From Candidatus Thorarchaeota archaeon (GTDB taxonomy: Archaea; Asgardarchaeota; Thorarchaeia; Thorarchaeales; Thorarchaeaceae): a stretch of 64,000 nucleotides of DNA. This document shows, piece by piece, positions 55,213-64,000 of the stretch. Within the stretch, counting starts at the first letter, position 1. Every line of letters begins with the position of its first letter. The translations under genes and the position numbers were made by a program. The DNA lies in the NCBI GenBank assembly GCA_016839245.1, contig JAEOUN010000076.1:16378-80377 (forward strand), written 5' to 3'. The notes beneath the pieces were generated by a model. That model was given only the letters and a program-made list of their open reading frames with translations. It searched no databases and was not told the DNA's origin.

Positions 55213-56691
55213 TCATTGATACTCTGCTCGCTGTTGTTTTCTTTCATAGTAGCTGCAGACTCTAGAGAGACTTGTAACTGCTTCTTTTACATTATGAAAT
55301 GCAGGTAAACTATTCTCAACAAATGCATTCCAAGCATCAGCTCTTTCTTTTGGATAGGCAATATCTGGTACTGCGATAAGTACTGGCTTCTTTTCATTTC
55401 GTACAACAGAACTCCCTGCTTCAGCAAGGATTTTCCAATAATCTACAAGTGCATCTTGCGCATTGAGTATTGTTGCTACTTGAAGCATATTATGAACATC
55501 AGCTTCTATTATTAGAGAATCAAACTTAAATTCTTCACCAACTAATCTGATTACTTCAGCTGTTGTACGATCTTGATAATAGTCAGCCGCAAGATCGATT
55601 GGATTGCCCAAACCTGTACCTACATCTTGTATCAATGGATCAAGTTTTTTGATTGTGCTTTCTGAAGTCTTTGGAACGTAAAGTCCATTCTCGATGCACA
55701 AGTCAGTATAAATCACACTTGTTCCACCACTGATTGCAACTAGCCCTATGTTTCTTGACTTTGGTTGTGGACAAAGCGAAAAGATACTCATTGTTGCGAC
55801 AAGGTCTTCTAGTGTATCAACAGTGGGAACGTTGGCTTGTCTAAAGACTGCGGTCCAGATATCCTTGCTTCCTGCCAGTGCACCTGTATGAGATGCTGCA
55901 ACTCTTGAACCCTCACTCGAACAACCACCTTTGAGGACAACTACGGGCTTTTCCTCACTCACAGCTATCAGAGAATTTAGGAGTCCTCGTCCATCTTTTG
56001 CTCCTTCGATATATGCTCCAACAACCTTTGTCTTCTTGTCATTCTTGAAGAAATCAATAAGTTCCTGTGGTCTGATGTCCACCTGATTTCCAAAGCTAAA
56101 TACCTTACTGAATCCCATGCCACCCGCCACTCCCGCTGTATAAGTGGCAATAGCTACTCCTCCAGATTGAGATAGAAATCCTACATCGCCAACAAGTCTT
56201 TTGACGGTGGGCATGAATGCAAAACCAATTTCAGGATAGAGAAGTCCCATGCAATTTGGTCCAAATGCTCTAATTGGATGGTTCTCAAGGAATTCTCGAA
56301 GTTCTTCTTCTCTCTTTCTTCCGTCTTCGGTTCCAAGCTCAGAAAATCCGCTTGTAAAGATTGTAACACCCTTCGCACCCTTTTCATAGCATTGCTTTAG
56401 AGTTTCGGGAACTGCTCGATATGGTACAGCTATAATGGCATAATCTATCTTCTCTGGAATTTCTAAAACACTATGGTATAACTTATGACCTAGAACTTCA
56501 CCATCCTTCTTTGAAATGAGCCAAATCTTGAGATCATGTTCCCATTGAAGCATTGAATGAACCCAATAGTATCCGAGATTTGCTGATACTCCTACAATTG
56601 CAACAGATTTGATATCCAGCATCTCTTCAATTGTTGGTTTCTTTATCACCGTCATTCTTGTTGCTCCAACGTATCGAAGCAGCTTGTCCAT
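55213..56691 (-). CDS. ADP-forming acyl-CoA synthetase alpha-subunit-like protein
   Basis: 492 residues. CoA-binding Rossmann domain ('SVAIVGVSANLGYYWVHSML'), 'RAFGPNCMGLLYP', then the ligase-CoA domain with the phospho-His motif 'VAASHTGALAGSK' (His268 from the first ATG). This is the alpha-subunit layout of ADP-forming acetyl-CoA synthetase, which makes ATP from acyl-CoA in archaea. The ATP-grasp beta subunit is not fused and not adjacent, so it must be encoded elsewhere. ATG 56691 and ATG 56655 are both possible starts. The substrate acid is unknown. Together with thiolase and the threonine-degrading enzymes it fits amino-acid fermentation. Confidence 0.87.
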   Translation of the reverse strand: MDKLLRYVGATRMTVIKKPTIEEMLDIKSVAIVGVSANLGYYWVHSMLQWEHDLKIWLISKKDGEVLGHKLYHSVLEIPEKIDYAIIAVPYRAVPETLKQCYEKGAKGVTIFTSGFSELGTEDGRKREEELREFLENHPIRAFGPNCMGLLYPEIGFAFMPTVKRLVGDVGFLSQSGGVAIATYTAGVAGGMGFSKVFSFGNQVDIRPQELIDFFKNDKKTKVVGAYIEGAKDGRGLLNSLIAVSEEKPVVVLKGGCSSEGSRVAASHTGALAGSKDIWTAVFRQANVPTVDTLEDLVATMSIFSLCPQPKSRNIGLVAISGGTSVIYTDLCIENGLYVPKTSESTIKKLDPLIQDVGTGLGNPIDLAADYYQDRTTAEVIRLVGEEFKFDSLIIEADVHNMLQVATILNAQDALVDYWKILAEAGSSVVRNEKKPVLIAVPDIAYPKERADAWNAFVENSLPAFHNVKEAVTSLSRVCSYYERKQQRAEYQ

Positions 56692-56737
56692 AATTTAAGA
56701 CTACCTGCTATCTGACCAAAATATAGTGATGAGGAGA

Positions 56738-56853
56738 GGGCGTCGACCATCTTTATTGTAATCTAGGAAGTTATTCACTTGTCTGCGGAAACAAGTGTGG
56801 TCCCGAGAGGGTTTATCGAAGACTTCAATGCAGTTTTTCTTAAGCCGACGCTC
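56738..56853 (+). ncRNA. Candidate structured RNA in the gap before the giant surface gene
   Basis: The 515 bp between the acyl-CoA synthetase gene and 57207 hold no convincing gene. On the plus strand 56738-56745 can pair with 56846-56853 (8 bp, one G-U), enclosing a stem CACTTGT/ACAAGTG (56776-56782, 56791-56797) and a short CCC-GAGA-GGG hairpin whose loop is GNRA type. The G-U pair and the loop make sense only on the plus strand. An AT-rich stretch at about 56691-56699 could be its TATA box. No known RNA family is recognised. Confidence 0.3.
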
Positions 56854-57206
56854 CAAATTAATAAATATCATAGCTCCTAATATAATATATGTGTATATAT
56901 CCAAAATAGAGTAATGCTTTATAGTAATTATTACAAAAAGATAAATCACTTTCTCTATCTTAATCGTTGCATGTTCCTCTACTCCATTTACTGGCTTTGT
57001 ATGTTGTTCTTGGAAATGTTGAAATAATGAAAACACGAATTATACTATTTCATTCGGAATATCGAATAATATTGTAAATATTAATCATGGCGATTTATCG
57101 AGAGGTTTTTCACTCTATAGAATCACCATCTATTCATATACTGGTGTGCTGTAGAATTTCCATCCAGTTTGCTCACTCGCGAGTATATTCCCTAGGTGAC
57201 CGTCCA

Positions 57207-60200
57207 ATGAGAACAAAGAAAATGATGGGACTGCTTCTTGTCTTCCTCCCACTCCTGCTTGGATTGCTCATTACGCCTTCTGGATGGGTAAATGGAAATC
57301 AAGAATCTGCGGAAAGCAAGACCGTCAATCTCTCCAATGGAGATCAAATACAGATTGCTCCCGATGAAGTTGTGCAAGAATATTATCTCTCTGATATACC
57401 AACTGCAAAAGAAGGTACAGGAGACTCTCTCTATGCAAATGAGTCTGGTGTCAGAATTGATACTTTTAAAGATCAAAACTTGCACTATGACTCTGTTGGT
57501 TCTTCAACAACGGGCGCAGATTTGACAATTCCTCTTGGCGCAAATTGGGAAGGTTATGGAGTATACACAGAAATTACAAGTCTGACAGAAACAAGGGATT
57601 GGGTTGAAAACCCAGGACTTGACGATTCATCTCATTGGACTTTTCTGACTCATGATGAACCTTCTTCATTTGGTCCTACATACACAAATGCCATTACCTC
57701 AGCATGGGAAGCAGACGGTCATGGTGCAGGTGATGATTGTGCTCGTTTTGAATTAGATGGTTATTATTACAATGCTGGCGGTGGATTATACGGTTACTGG
57801 TATGATGTAGGTGACAAAGCTTACATGGTTCAGAATCTCACCATAAATCGCGGCGAAGTCACTAAAGTTGGAATATCTCTTGATTATTGGGCAGATATAG
57901 ATTGGAGCATTTTTACTGGATTCTTTGAAGTCTTCATTTCTATTGGTGATCCTGATAATGGTGGGACTTATCTTTGGCATCTCCCCTTTGATGCCTTTGA
58001 TGGCTCAACATGGCTGTCAACTGGATACGTTGAGGTTGATGTTTCATCAATTACATTGCCAACTGTGTCTCTATGGGTCGGCGTAAGAACAACCGCAAAA
58101 GAATGGTGGCGACCAGATGTCGAACCAGTTGTTAGAGTAGATAACATAGTGGCTTACTTTACAACAAAAGCGGCACCAACTGATGTTCATCTTCAAATGA
58201 ACGGAGTTGATGTTCAAAATGTAATTGAAGGCACTGAGACAATTTATGGTCTAGGCACTGCATGGTATTATCCAACCATGCCATGGACGGGTAACCTTGC
58301 TTACGCCAATTTTACATGGACTCCTCAGCCCAATCCACCATCTCCAGACGAAGATATTGATGTCACAATTGATGTTGATTTCTATGTGTTTGCTAGAAAG
58401 TTACTGAACCCAACTGTCAATGATACAGAGGTCATCACTTTAGGTGACAAATATTCTCTAACAAATGCCAGTGCGGCAAGTTGGGAAACCAATTATTATG
58501 TGAGTATTCCCACGGGATACGAAGGCCTATTCTACTATAATATTTCCATCCCCATGAATAGAGATGTCACATTTGTTTCAGAACCTTCTGATAGATATAC
58601 TAATTTATCCTCTGGATGGTACCTAGGAGACCCGGGAGATGGCGTTCTTAACATCTCCGTCTATGAACTTGGTCTCTCTGATCCCACTGGTTTTTGGATG
58701 ATTCGAGGAACCTCTCCAAACATGATTTCTAATGTTCAAGTATGGGATGACGATCTTAGTCAATGGACTCTTACTAAGACCTTTAGAGCTAATGAAGACA
58801 CAAGATTCAGAGCAACTCTCTCAAGTGCCTATGAAAATGATATAGTAACTTTCACAATCTATGATTCAAGCGGAAATATCTGGGACACTCTTCAGGCAGC
58901 AGTTGATAGCAATGGATATGCAACTTCAGCATATGTAAATCTAGACACAATAAGTGCTCAAATTGGTTGTTGGGAAGTACAAGTCGAAGTTAATAATGCG
59001 AATTCAGAAGGTTCAGTCCATAATATTGGATATTTCCGTCGAAGTTTCAGTCTGGTACACTCAACTCAAATGACAGTGAAATATCCTGTAGCCGGCATTA
59101 GTACTTGGAGTGTCAATGTTACTTATGGAGACATTGTCTTTCTTCAACTTAGAGTTCAAGATACTGATAATGGAAACATAACCGAGATGGCTGCTGGTGT
59201 TATGACTTATTCTGGTGGTTTTGGTTCTGGGGCTGTCAGCGATATGGGGACAGGTGAATATAGTGTTACACTCAATACTGGAACGCTTCCATCAAATGGT
59301 GCATATTCTATTGACTTGAGTTGGTCAAAAGCTTATTATGATCCGCTCTATGAAACATTCACAATCAACGTTATCTATGAAACAAACTTGTTTTCATCCG
59401 ATGCTCCGGGAATAAATATAGCAAGTGGAAATACCGCTTATCTTCATCTAACCTTCAAGGATATGTTTGAAAATCCAATTGCTGGTGCTAATATTGATTG
59501 CAATTGGACAGAGAGTTTTACAATTACTCCTGATGGCTTTGGGAATTATTTGTTGAGCCTTAGTACTGTAGGAATGACCTTAGATGTATATAAAGTACTG
59601 ATTTCTTCTTCAAAAGATTTCTACGAAACTCGGTCAATTATTCTTAGTGTAGAAGTACGTGAACTTCATACCTCTGCGATTCCATCAACAAGTCTACTCT
59701 CGTTACCTGTTGGTTATACAACATCATTTACAATTACATATCGTGATACAGACCTCCAAGTCCCAATTACTGGAGCAGCCAGTTACATATCCTGTAATTG
59801 GTCTGATATCCACTCAAGTGGAGATCAAAATTACACTGTGACTGAAACAGCGAATCCTGGAGTTTATAGAGTTGATATCTATTCAATGGATGATGATGCT
59901 CTAGGTTTCTATGATTTATTATTCTCAGTGGAACGTTATGGTGCACAGAATCAAAGTTTTGTTGTGACTGTTGAGTTACGGACTCATCTTACCTCATTAT
60001 ATCTCGAAAATTCTGTTGACTCTACTCCGTATACTGGAAATATCACAGTAAATCTTGTCTATTATGATATCGATGCACACATTGGAATTGTCAATGGTAC
60101 TACTCTTGGAGGTTATGTTCAACTAATCATTACTACATCAGGAGTACCCTCTCTGAATTATTATGTTGTGGACATTACCTCTGGCGGTCTGTACACTATA

Positions 60201-63200
60201 TACATACCTGCCAATCAATGGGCAGATGTTGGAACCGTCGTCCTTAATATTCAGATGAAATGGATTGGTGTCAATCCAAAGTATTCGAATCTTACATTAT
60301 CTCCGAGTGTAAGTATAACTGCCGCCTCTACTGATGTTTTCATAGGAGAGAGTCCTGTTGTTACTTCGTATGGTGAAGATGTCACATTTACAATAATCTA
60401 CTATGACGTTGGCGGGAATATTGGAATCGTGAATGGAACAGGTCCCTATGCTGGAAATATGCATCTCTATATTGATGTCATTACTGCAGGAGAAACCATA
60501 ACTCAAGCCGATATTGTAATAACAGAGATTGATTATACCAATAATCCTGGAGAATATAGGATTACATTTGATTCATCGTTATTATCAGGTCTTGGCGAAT
60601 TTGAATTCAAGTTTTGGTTCAATTGGACTGATGCTGCACTTCCCTATTATCAAAATAAAACAATTATGATATCTGTTCACATAACCAGCAGAATAACTAG
60701 CGTGGATTGGACTCCTCTTCCAGTTACTCCCTATGATCAATTGACTAATCTTACTTTTATTTTCAGAGATTCTATTTCCGGTAATCCTATCTACAATTCA
60801 TCACATCTCCATATTGCAACTCCTGGATACTCCTTCAATATCTACTATGATGGTAATACAACTGGCAAATTCTATATTGAAATTGATACTTCAGTCTTCA
60901 GTCCAGGAAGTCATACCTTTACTTTGGATGTTGAATGGACTGGTGCTCCATATTATCAGAATCGAACGAGCGTTGAGATATATATCACAGTAAGAGAAAG
61001 ATACACAAGTCTGACACATGGTACCTACTCACCTGTTCAATATGGCAATATTCTTCATCTTACATTTACATACCGTGACCTTGATGATTATACAACAGCA
61101 GGAATGAATGGTTGCATTCTGACTCTAGATGCATGGCTGGAAGAATATTATACAGTAGATGACAATGGTGATGGTACTTATACAATTCATTTAGACACTT
61201 CAGCATTTCCGAATCTTGGTACCTTTACGGTCAATGTTAATATTGTATATACCGGAACGAGAAACTGTGCTGATGCAAATGACTTGTTCTATCTCACTTT
61301 AATTCAAAGAAGAACTCAATTAACAAGTGACCTTCCTGATCTTGCACCATATTTGACTGAGGCTATGATTACAATATACTACACTGATGATACGACTTCT
61401 ACTGGTATATCTGGTGCGACTGTCATTGCCACCTGCTCAACCTCCGTCATCCTACTGGAACCTGATGTGAATTACTGGGTTGATGATAATCTGGATGGAA
61501 GTTATCAAATTCGAATCGATACTGTTGCTCTTGGGAATTTTGGTTCCTATAGTATAACAATCACTGTGAGTTATTCAGGAAGCCCATTCTATCAAACGCG
61601 AGTCCGTAGTGTCGATATTGAGGTTTCTCGACGCCCTGTTTCAATATCTGTATCTAAATCTCCACTTAATACACCATTCCTTTCTAATGTTACATTTGAA
61701 ATTGTTATTACTGACCAACTTAATGGTACAGGCATATCAATATCAAAATTGAATCTGGTTCTCACACATAATGGAGGTACAATGATAACTGATGGAGAAT
61801 ACTCACTTGTCGGTTCTAATGGAGTTTATGTTATCTCAATTAATTCTCTTGTTCTTGTATCCGAATTAGTCGATAGCTACCCAATCGCCATCGATTTCTC
61901 ATGGGGTAATGTACATCCTTATTATGGAAATGCATCAACATCTACTCAAGTATCGGTTGTTGCACGATACACTCAAGCTACTGTTCTTCAAACTCCCCCA
62001 GGATATTATTACTTCAATATGAGCGCTCTCATCAGATACAGCGACTATCTCACAAATGCGAAGATCTCTGGCGCAACAATTACCATTTCTAGCATAAATC
62101 AAACTGGTTTTAATTATTGGATTGTGAATAATCCTGATTACACATATACGATCTTGATTGATACTAATGATTTCCCTGGTCTTGGTCGATATTTCTTCAC
62201 AGTCAATTTCACATGGTCAGGAACTCCTTATTATCAAAATATAACAGGTTTAGCATTCAGTATCAATGTAAATCCAGTTTCAACCTCTCTTAACTTTGAA
62301 TTGCCAGAAGGTGTGACCTACTATCTTGGTGATACAATATATGCAAACATTACATACACGGCAATTGAGTTTGACACGGGTATAAGTAGCGCCACAATTC
62401 AAACCGATTGGTCATTGACATTCTACACTATTACCGAGATTGCACCTGGTGTCTATCAGATGGTCATTTATACCTCTGGACTGGATGCTCAAACCTATAG
62501 ATTCAGTGTGAATGCAACGAAGTCATTGTATCTATATCAGGAGATTGATGTTGATATTCTTCTTGCGGCAATACCTGTGCAAATTGAGTTGGAATTCTTA
62601 CCATCTAATCCTGTTTGGGGTGATACTGTCTATTTTGAAGCTAATATCACAGATGCTCGTTTAGGTACTCCTGTCTTAGGCTCAAATGTAACTCTTACAC
62701 TTGATATTGTTTCCATCACAATGACAGATGATAACAATGATGGAATCTACAATTGCTCCATATTGACATCTTGGTTGTCAGCTGGAGAATATGCAATTAG
62801 TGTAGAATCAATTCTGATAAATTATGAAACTCGTGAAAGGGATTTCCAGATTAGAATTGATAAGATTCCTGCAAAACTTACTGCATCGATTGACCCACAA
62901 TCTGCTGTTGATGGCATGCTCATTACAATAGAAGTGAATTACTTGATGTATTCTAATAGTTCACCTATTGAAGATGTGGGATACATCACATACAGTTGGG
63001 TTGGTGGAACAGGTGTGATTTCTTGGTCTGTAATAGATGGTAAATATGTTGGAACATTCTTAGTACAGGATGCAGATGTAGGAAATCACCAGATACTCAT
63101 TCAAGCTTCTTCTGCGAATTTCCGAAGTGTCAGTGTTCAAGTTACAATTGAAATCACAGAAATACAGACAACTCTGGTACCAATATCTAATATCGTTATA

Positions 63201-64000
63201 TCAGTGAATTATAGAGATATAGCAAATGTCACAGTCTATCTTGAGAATGTTGATCTTTCTCTTCCCGTTACTGGTGCCTCATTGACATTTGGCATAAGTG
63301 ATTTCACTGGAAATCTCGTTGAATTGGCAACACCTGGTTATTATTACGCTCTTATTGATACATCTCTCCTTAGTGTTAAAGAGTGGCCACTTTCAATATC
63401 CAGTACAAAACCGGGATATACTCCATCGCTCATTCAATTCGCTCTTAATGTTGAGCAAATTGACACTGAAATAATAGTTCCTGAAGATGAAACAACGATT
63501 ACAGCATATTATGGCGAAGTAGTTACATTCCATTTCACATATTATGATACTCATTTCGATGAACCTATCTCTGATGCAATAACTAACTTCACTATTGAGA
63601 ATATACGCGGATCATTGGTCGAAGGAGGTTCATCTATCTATACTTTAACCCTAAATACATCGCTATTAACTGCGGGTACAATACCTCATGATATATCGGT
63701 CACCTTTAGAAAGGACAATTATCAATTTGCATATGGTCTTGTCAAATTAATCGTGAAACCAATTCCTACTCAAGTAATTGGTCCAATAGAAGCAGAATTT
63801 CCGATTGGCGATGATTATTCTCTCATATTCTCGTATAATGATACTCTCAATAATGGTTTCATTACAGATGGATTAGCTACTGCAATTTGGGAGTTTGCAC
63901 CTGTCATCTTGACAAACTTAGGAAATGGTAGTTACCGATTTGGTCCTGCAGAATCGGGCCTTTCATCGAATCTGCCTGACCGTTCAAGTCCCTATAGAAT
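57207..64000 (+). CDS. Giant Ig-like-repeat surface protein (runs off right edge)
   Basis: At least 2264 residues; the frame is open to the last base, so the C-terminus is missing. ATG 57207 has AGGTGAC (57194-57200) at the right distance and begins a signal peptide (MRTKKMMGLLLVFLPLLLGLL, cleaved near residue 30). Residues about 130-330 look like a carbohydrate-binding-type jelly roll ('ENPGLDDSSHWTF', 'RVDNIVAYFT'). From about residue 700 there are tandem beta-sandwich units with 'GNxT/VxLxFxYxD', 'I.GA' and 'GxYxIxIDTS' marks, of the invasin/Ig-like kind. Many Asn-x-Ser/Thr sites. It must be an adhesion, stalk or S-layer-type protein; no enzyme motif seen. Confidence 0.88.
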   Translation, partial: MRTKKMMGLLLVFLPLLLGLLITPSGWVNGNQESAESKTVNLSNGDQIQIAPDEVVQEYYLSDIPTAKEGTGDSLYANESGVRIDTFKDQNLHYDSVGSSTTGADLTIPLGANWEGYGVYTEITSLTETRDWVENPGLDDSSHWTFLTHDEPSSFGPTYTNAITSAWEADGHGAGDDCARFELDGYYYNAGGGLYGYWYDVGDKAYMVQNLTINRGEVTKVGISLDYWADIDWSIFTGFFEVFISIGDPDNGGTYLWHLPFDAFDGSTWLSTGYVEVDVSSITLPTVSLWVGVRTTAKEWWRPDVEPVVRVDNIVAYFTTKAAPTDVHLQMNGVDVQNVIEGTETIYGLGTAWYYPTMPWTGNLAYANFTWTPQPNPPSPDEDIDVTIDVDFYVFARKLLNPTVNDTEVITLGDKYSLTNASAASWETNYYVSIPTGYEGLFYYNISIPMNRDVTFVSEPSDRYTNLSSGWYLGDPGDGVLNISVYELGLSDPTGFWMIRGTSPNMISNVQVWDDDLSQWTLTKTFRANEDTRFRATLSSAYENDIVTFTIYDSSGNIWDTLQAAVDSNGYATSAYVNLDTISAQIGCWEVQVEVNNANSEGSVHNIGYFRRSFSLVHSTQMTVKYPVAGISTWSVNVTYGDIVFLQLRVQDTDNGNITEMAAGVMTYSGGFGSGAVSDMGTGEYSVTLNTGTLPSNGAYSIDLSWSKAYYDPLYETFTINVIYETNLFSSDAPGINIASGNTAYLHLTFKDMFENPIAGANIDCNWTESFTITPDGFGNYLLSLSTVGMTLDVYKVLISSSKDFYETRSIILSVEVRELHTSAIPSTSLLSLPVGYTTSFTITYRDTDLQVPITGAASYISCNWSDIHSSGDQNYTVTETANPGVYRVDIYSMDDDALGFYDLLFSVERYGAQNQSFVVTVELRTHLTSLYLENSVDSTPYTGNITVNLVYYDIDAHIGIVNGTTLGGYVQLIITTSGVPSLNYYVVDITSGGLYTIYIPANQWADVGTVVLNIQMKWIGVNPKYSNLTLSPSVSITAASTDVFIGESPVVTSYGEDVTFTIIYYDVGGNIGIVNGTGPYAGNMHLYIDVITAGETITQADIVITEIDYTNNPGEYRITFDSSLLSGLGEFEFKFWFNWTDAALPYYQNKTIMISVHITSRITSVDWTPLPVTPYDQLTNLTFIFRDSISGNPIYNSSHLHIATPGYSFNIYYDGNTTGKFYIEIDTSVFSPGSHTFTLDVEWTGAPYYQNRTSVEIYITVRERYTSLTHGTYSPVQYGNILHLTFTYRDLDDYTTAGMNGCILTLDAWLEEYYTVDDNGDGTYTIHLDTSAFPNLGTFTVNVNIVYTGTRNCADANDLFYLTLIQRRTQLTSDLPDLAPYLTEAMITIYYTDDTTSTGISGATVIATCSTSVILLEPDVNYWVDDNLDGSYQIRIDTVALGNFGSYSITITVSYSGSPFYQTRVRSVDIEVSRRPVSISVSKSPLNTPFLSNVTFEIVITDQLNGTGISISKLNLVLTHNGGTMITDGEYSLVGSNGVYVISINSLVLVSELVDSYPIAIDFSWGNVHPYYGNASTSTQVSVVARYTQATVLQTPPGYYYFNMSALIRYSDYLTNAKISGATITISSINQTGFNYWIVNNPDYTYTILIDTNDFPGLGRYFFTVNFTWSGTPYYQNITGLAFSINVNPVSTSLNFELPEGVTYYLGDTIYANITYTAIEFDTGISSATIQTDWSLTFYTITEIAPGVYQMVIYTSGLDAQTYRFSVNATKSLYLYQEIDVDILLAAIPVQIELEFLPSNPVWGDTVYFEANITDARLGTPVLGSNVTLTLDIVSITMTDDNNDGIYNCSILTSWLSAGEYAISVESILINYETRERDFQIRIDKIPAKLTASIDPQSAVDGMLITIEVNYLMYSNSSPIEDVGYITYSWVGGTGVISWSVIDGKYVGTFLVQDADVGNHQILIQASSANFRSVSVQVTIEITEIQTTLVPISNIVISVNYRDIANVTVYLENVDLSLPVTGASLTFGISDFTGNLVELATPGYYYALIDTSLLSVKEWPLSISSTKPGYTPSLIQFALNVEQIDTEIIVPEDETTITAYYGEVVTFHFTYYDTHFDEPISDAITNFTIENIRGSLVEGGSSIYTLTLNTSLLTAGTIPHDISVTFRKDNYQFAYGLVKLIVKPIPTQVIGPIEAEFPIGDDYSLIFSYNDTLNNGFITDGLATAIWEFAPVILTNLGNGSYRFGPAESGLSSNLPDRSSPYR
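59370..64000 (+). repeat. Tandem Ig-like domain units inside the giant surface protein
   Basis: Protein-level repeats of roughly 90-105 residues (about 270-315 bp) follow one another to the edge. Each ends near a 'G-x-Y-x-I-x-I-D-T-S' strand followed by 'G-x-Y-x-F/I' and starts with 'Y/F-G-x-x-V-x-F-x-Y-x-D'. Clear unit ends are encoded near 60555, 60880, 61190, 61520, 62160, 62460, 62750, 63350 and 63640. The units are diverged at DNA level, so they are old duplications. Confidence 0.7.

Noticed and set aside
56726..56732. C/D-box guide RNA (GTGATGA C-box-like match)
   Set aside because: No CTGA D box follows at a suitable distance.
56701..57036. 111-residue minus-strand open frame before the giant surface gene
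   Set aside because: Composition is unlike the other proteins, it has no recognisable motif or ribosome binding site, and it overlaps the plus-strand structured region.
1..64000. CRISPR arrays, tRNA or rRNA genes, insertion sequences, prophage
   Set aside because: No regularly spaced repeats, no T-loop-like GTTCGA contexts in tRNA-sized folds, and no transposase or integrase motifs were found by reading.

Overview
The window is about 64 kb of AT-rich DNA from an archaeal chromosome. The clearest archaeal marker is the threonyl-tRNA synthetase at 26543, which has the archaeal N-terminal domain. Supporting signs are T-tract terminators, weak or absent Shine-Dalgarno sites at many genes, and a wealth of signal-peptide/C-terminal-anchor surface proteins. 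The leucine-rich repeats at 53401 (unit ending in 'DLSPL') and the very large Ig-like surface proteins resemble what is known from Asgard archaea, especially Thorarchaeia. That placement is inference. I see no tRNA, rRNA, CRISPR array, transposase or phage gene.

Layout. 0-10 kb: the C-terminal part of a CorA magnesium channel, a DMT permease, small zinc-ribbon membrane proteins, an MFS permease, an M29 aminopeptidase, an anchored beta-propeller protein, an ArsB/NhaD-type transporter and a DinB-like protein. 10-18.6 kb: a molybdopterin oxidoreductase with a ferredoxin-like insertion in its C-terminal domain, divergent from a PadR regulator paired with a BtrH-like protein, then a cobalamin adenosyltransferase and a GNAT/beta-sandwich fusion. 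18.6-23.3 kb: two tandem SDR epimerases, an Eis-like acetyltransferase, a DsrE-like protein and several decayed fragments. 23.3-33 kb: a dihydrolipoamide dehydrogenase-like flavoprotein, thiolase, ThrRS behind a structured leader, a lysine-dehydrogenase-like protein, two paralogous GNATs and threonine ammonia-lyase. 33-40 kb: an anchored oligopeptide-type binding protein, an alpha/beta hydrolase fused to a membrane domain, an SDR-type threonine dehydrogenase and another anchored surface protein. 40-50 kb: a padR-ABC-ABC operon for a heterodimeric exporter, pyruvate phosphate dikinase and a fold-type II PLP enzyme. 50-64 kb: a receptor-like LamG/transmembrane/longin-like protein, an LRR protein and a zinc-motif membrane protein in series, an ADP-forming acyl-CoA synthetase alpha-like protein, and a giant Ig-repeat surface protein that runs off the right edge.

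How the genes fit together. The metabolic genes suggest a peptide- and amino-acid-using heterotroph: binding protein, M29 peptidase, two threonine-degrading enzymes, thiolase, acyl-CoA synthetase (ADP-forming) and PPDK. The 49.8-55.2 kb cluster is the best candidate for something undescribed. One protein joins an outside ligand-binding-like part to a cytoplasmic domain that looks longin/roadblock-like, and a leucine-rich-repeat protein follows it. The function of this set is not known to me.
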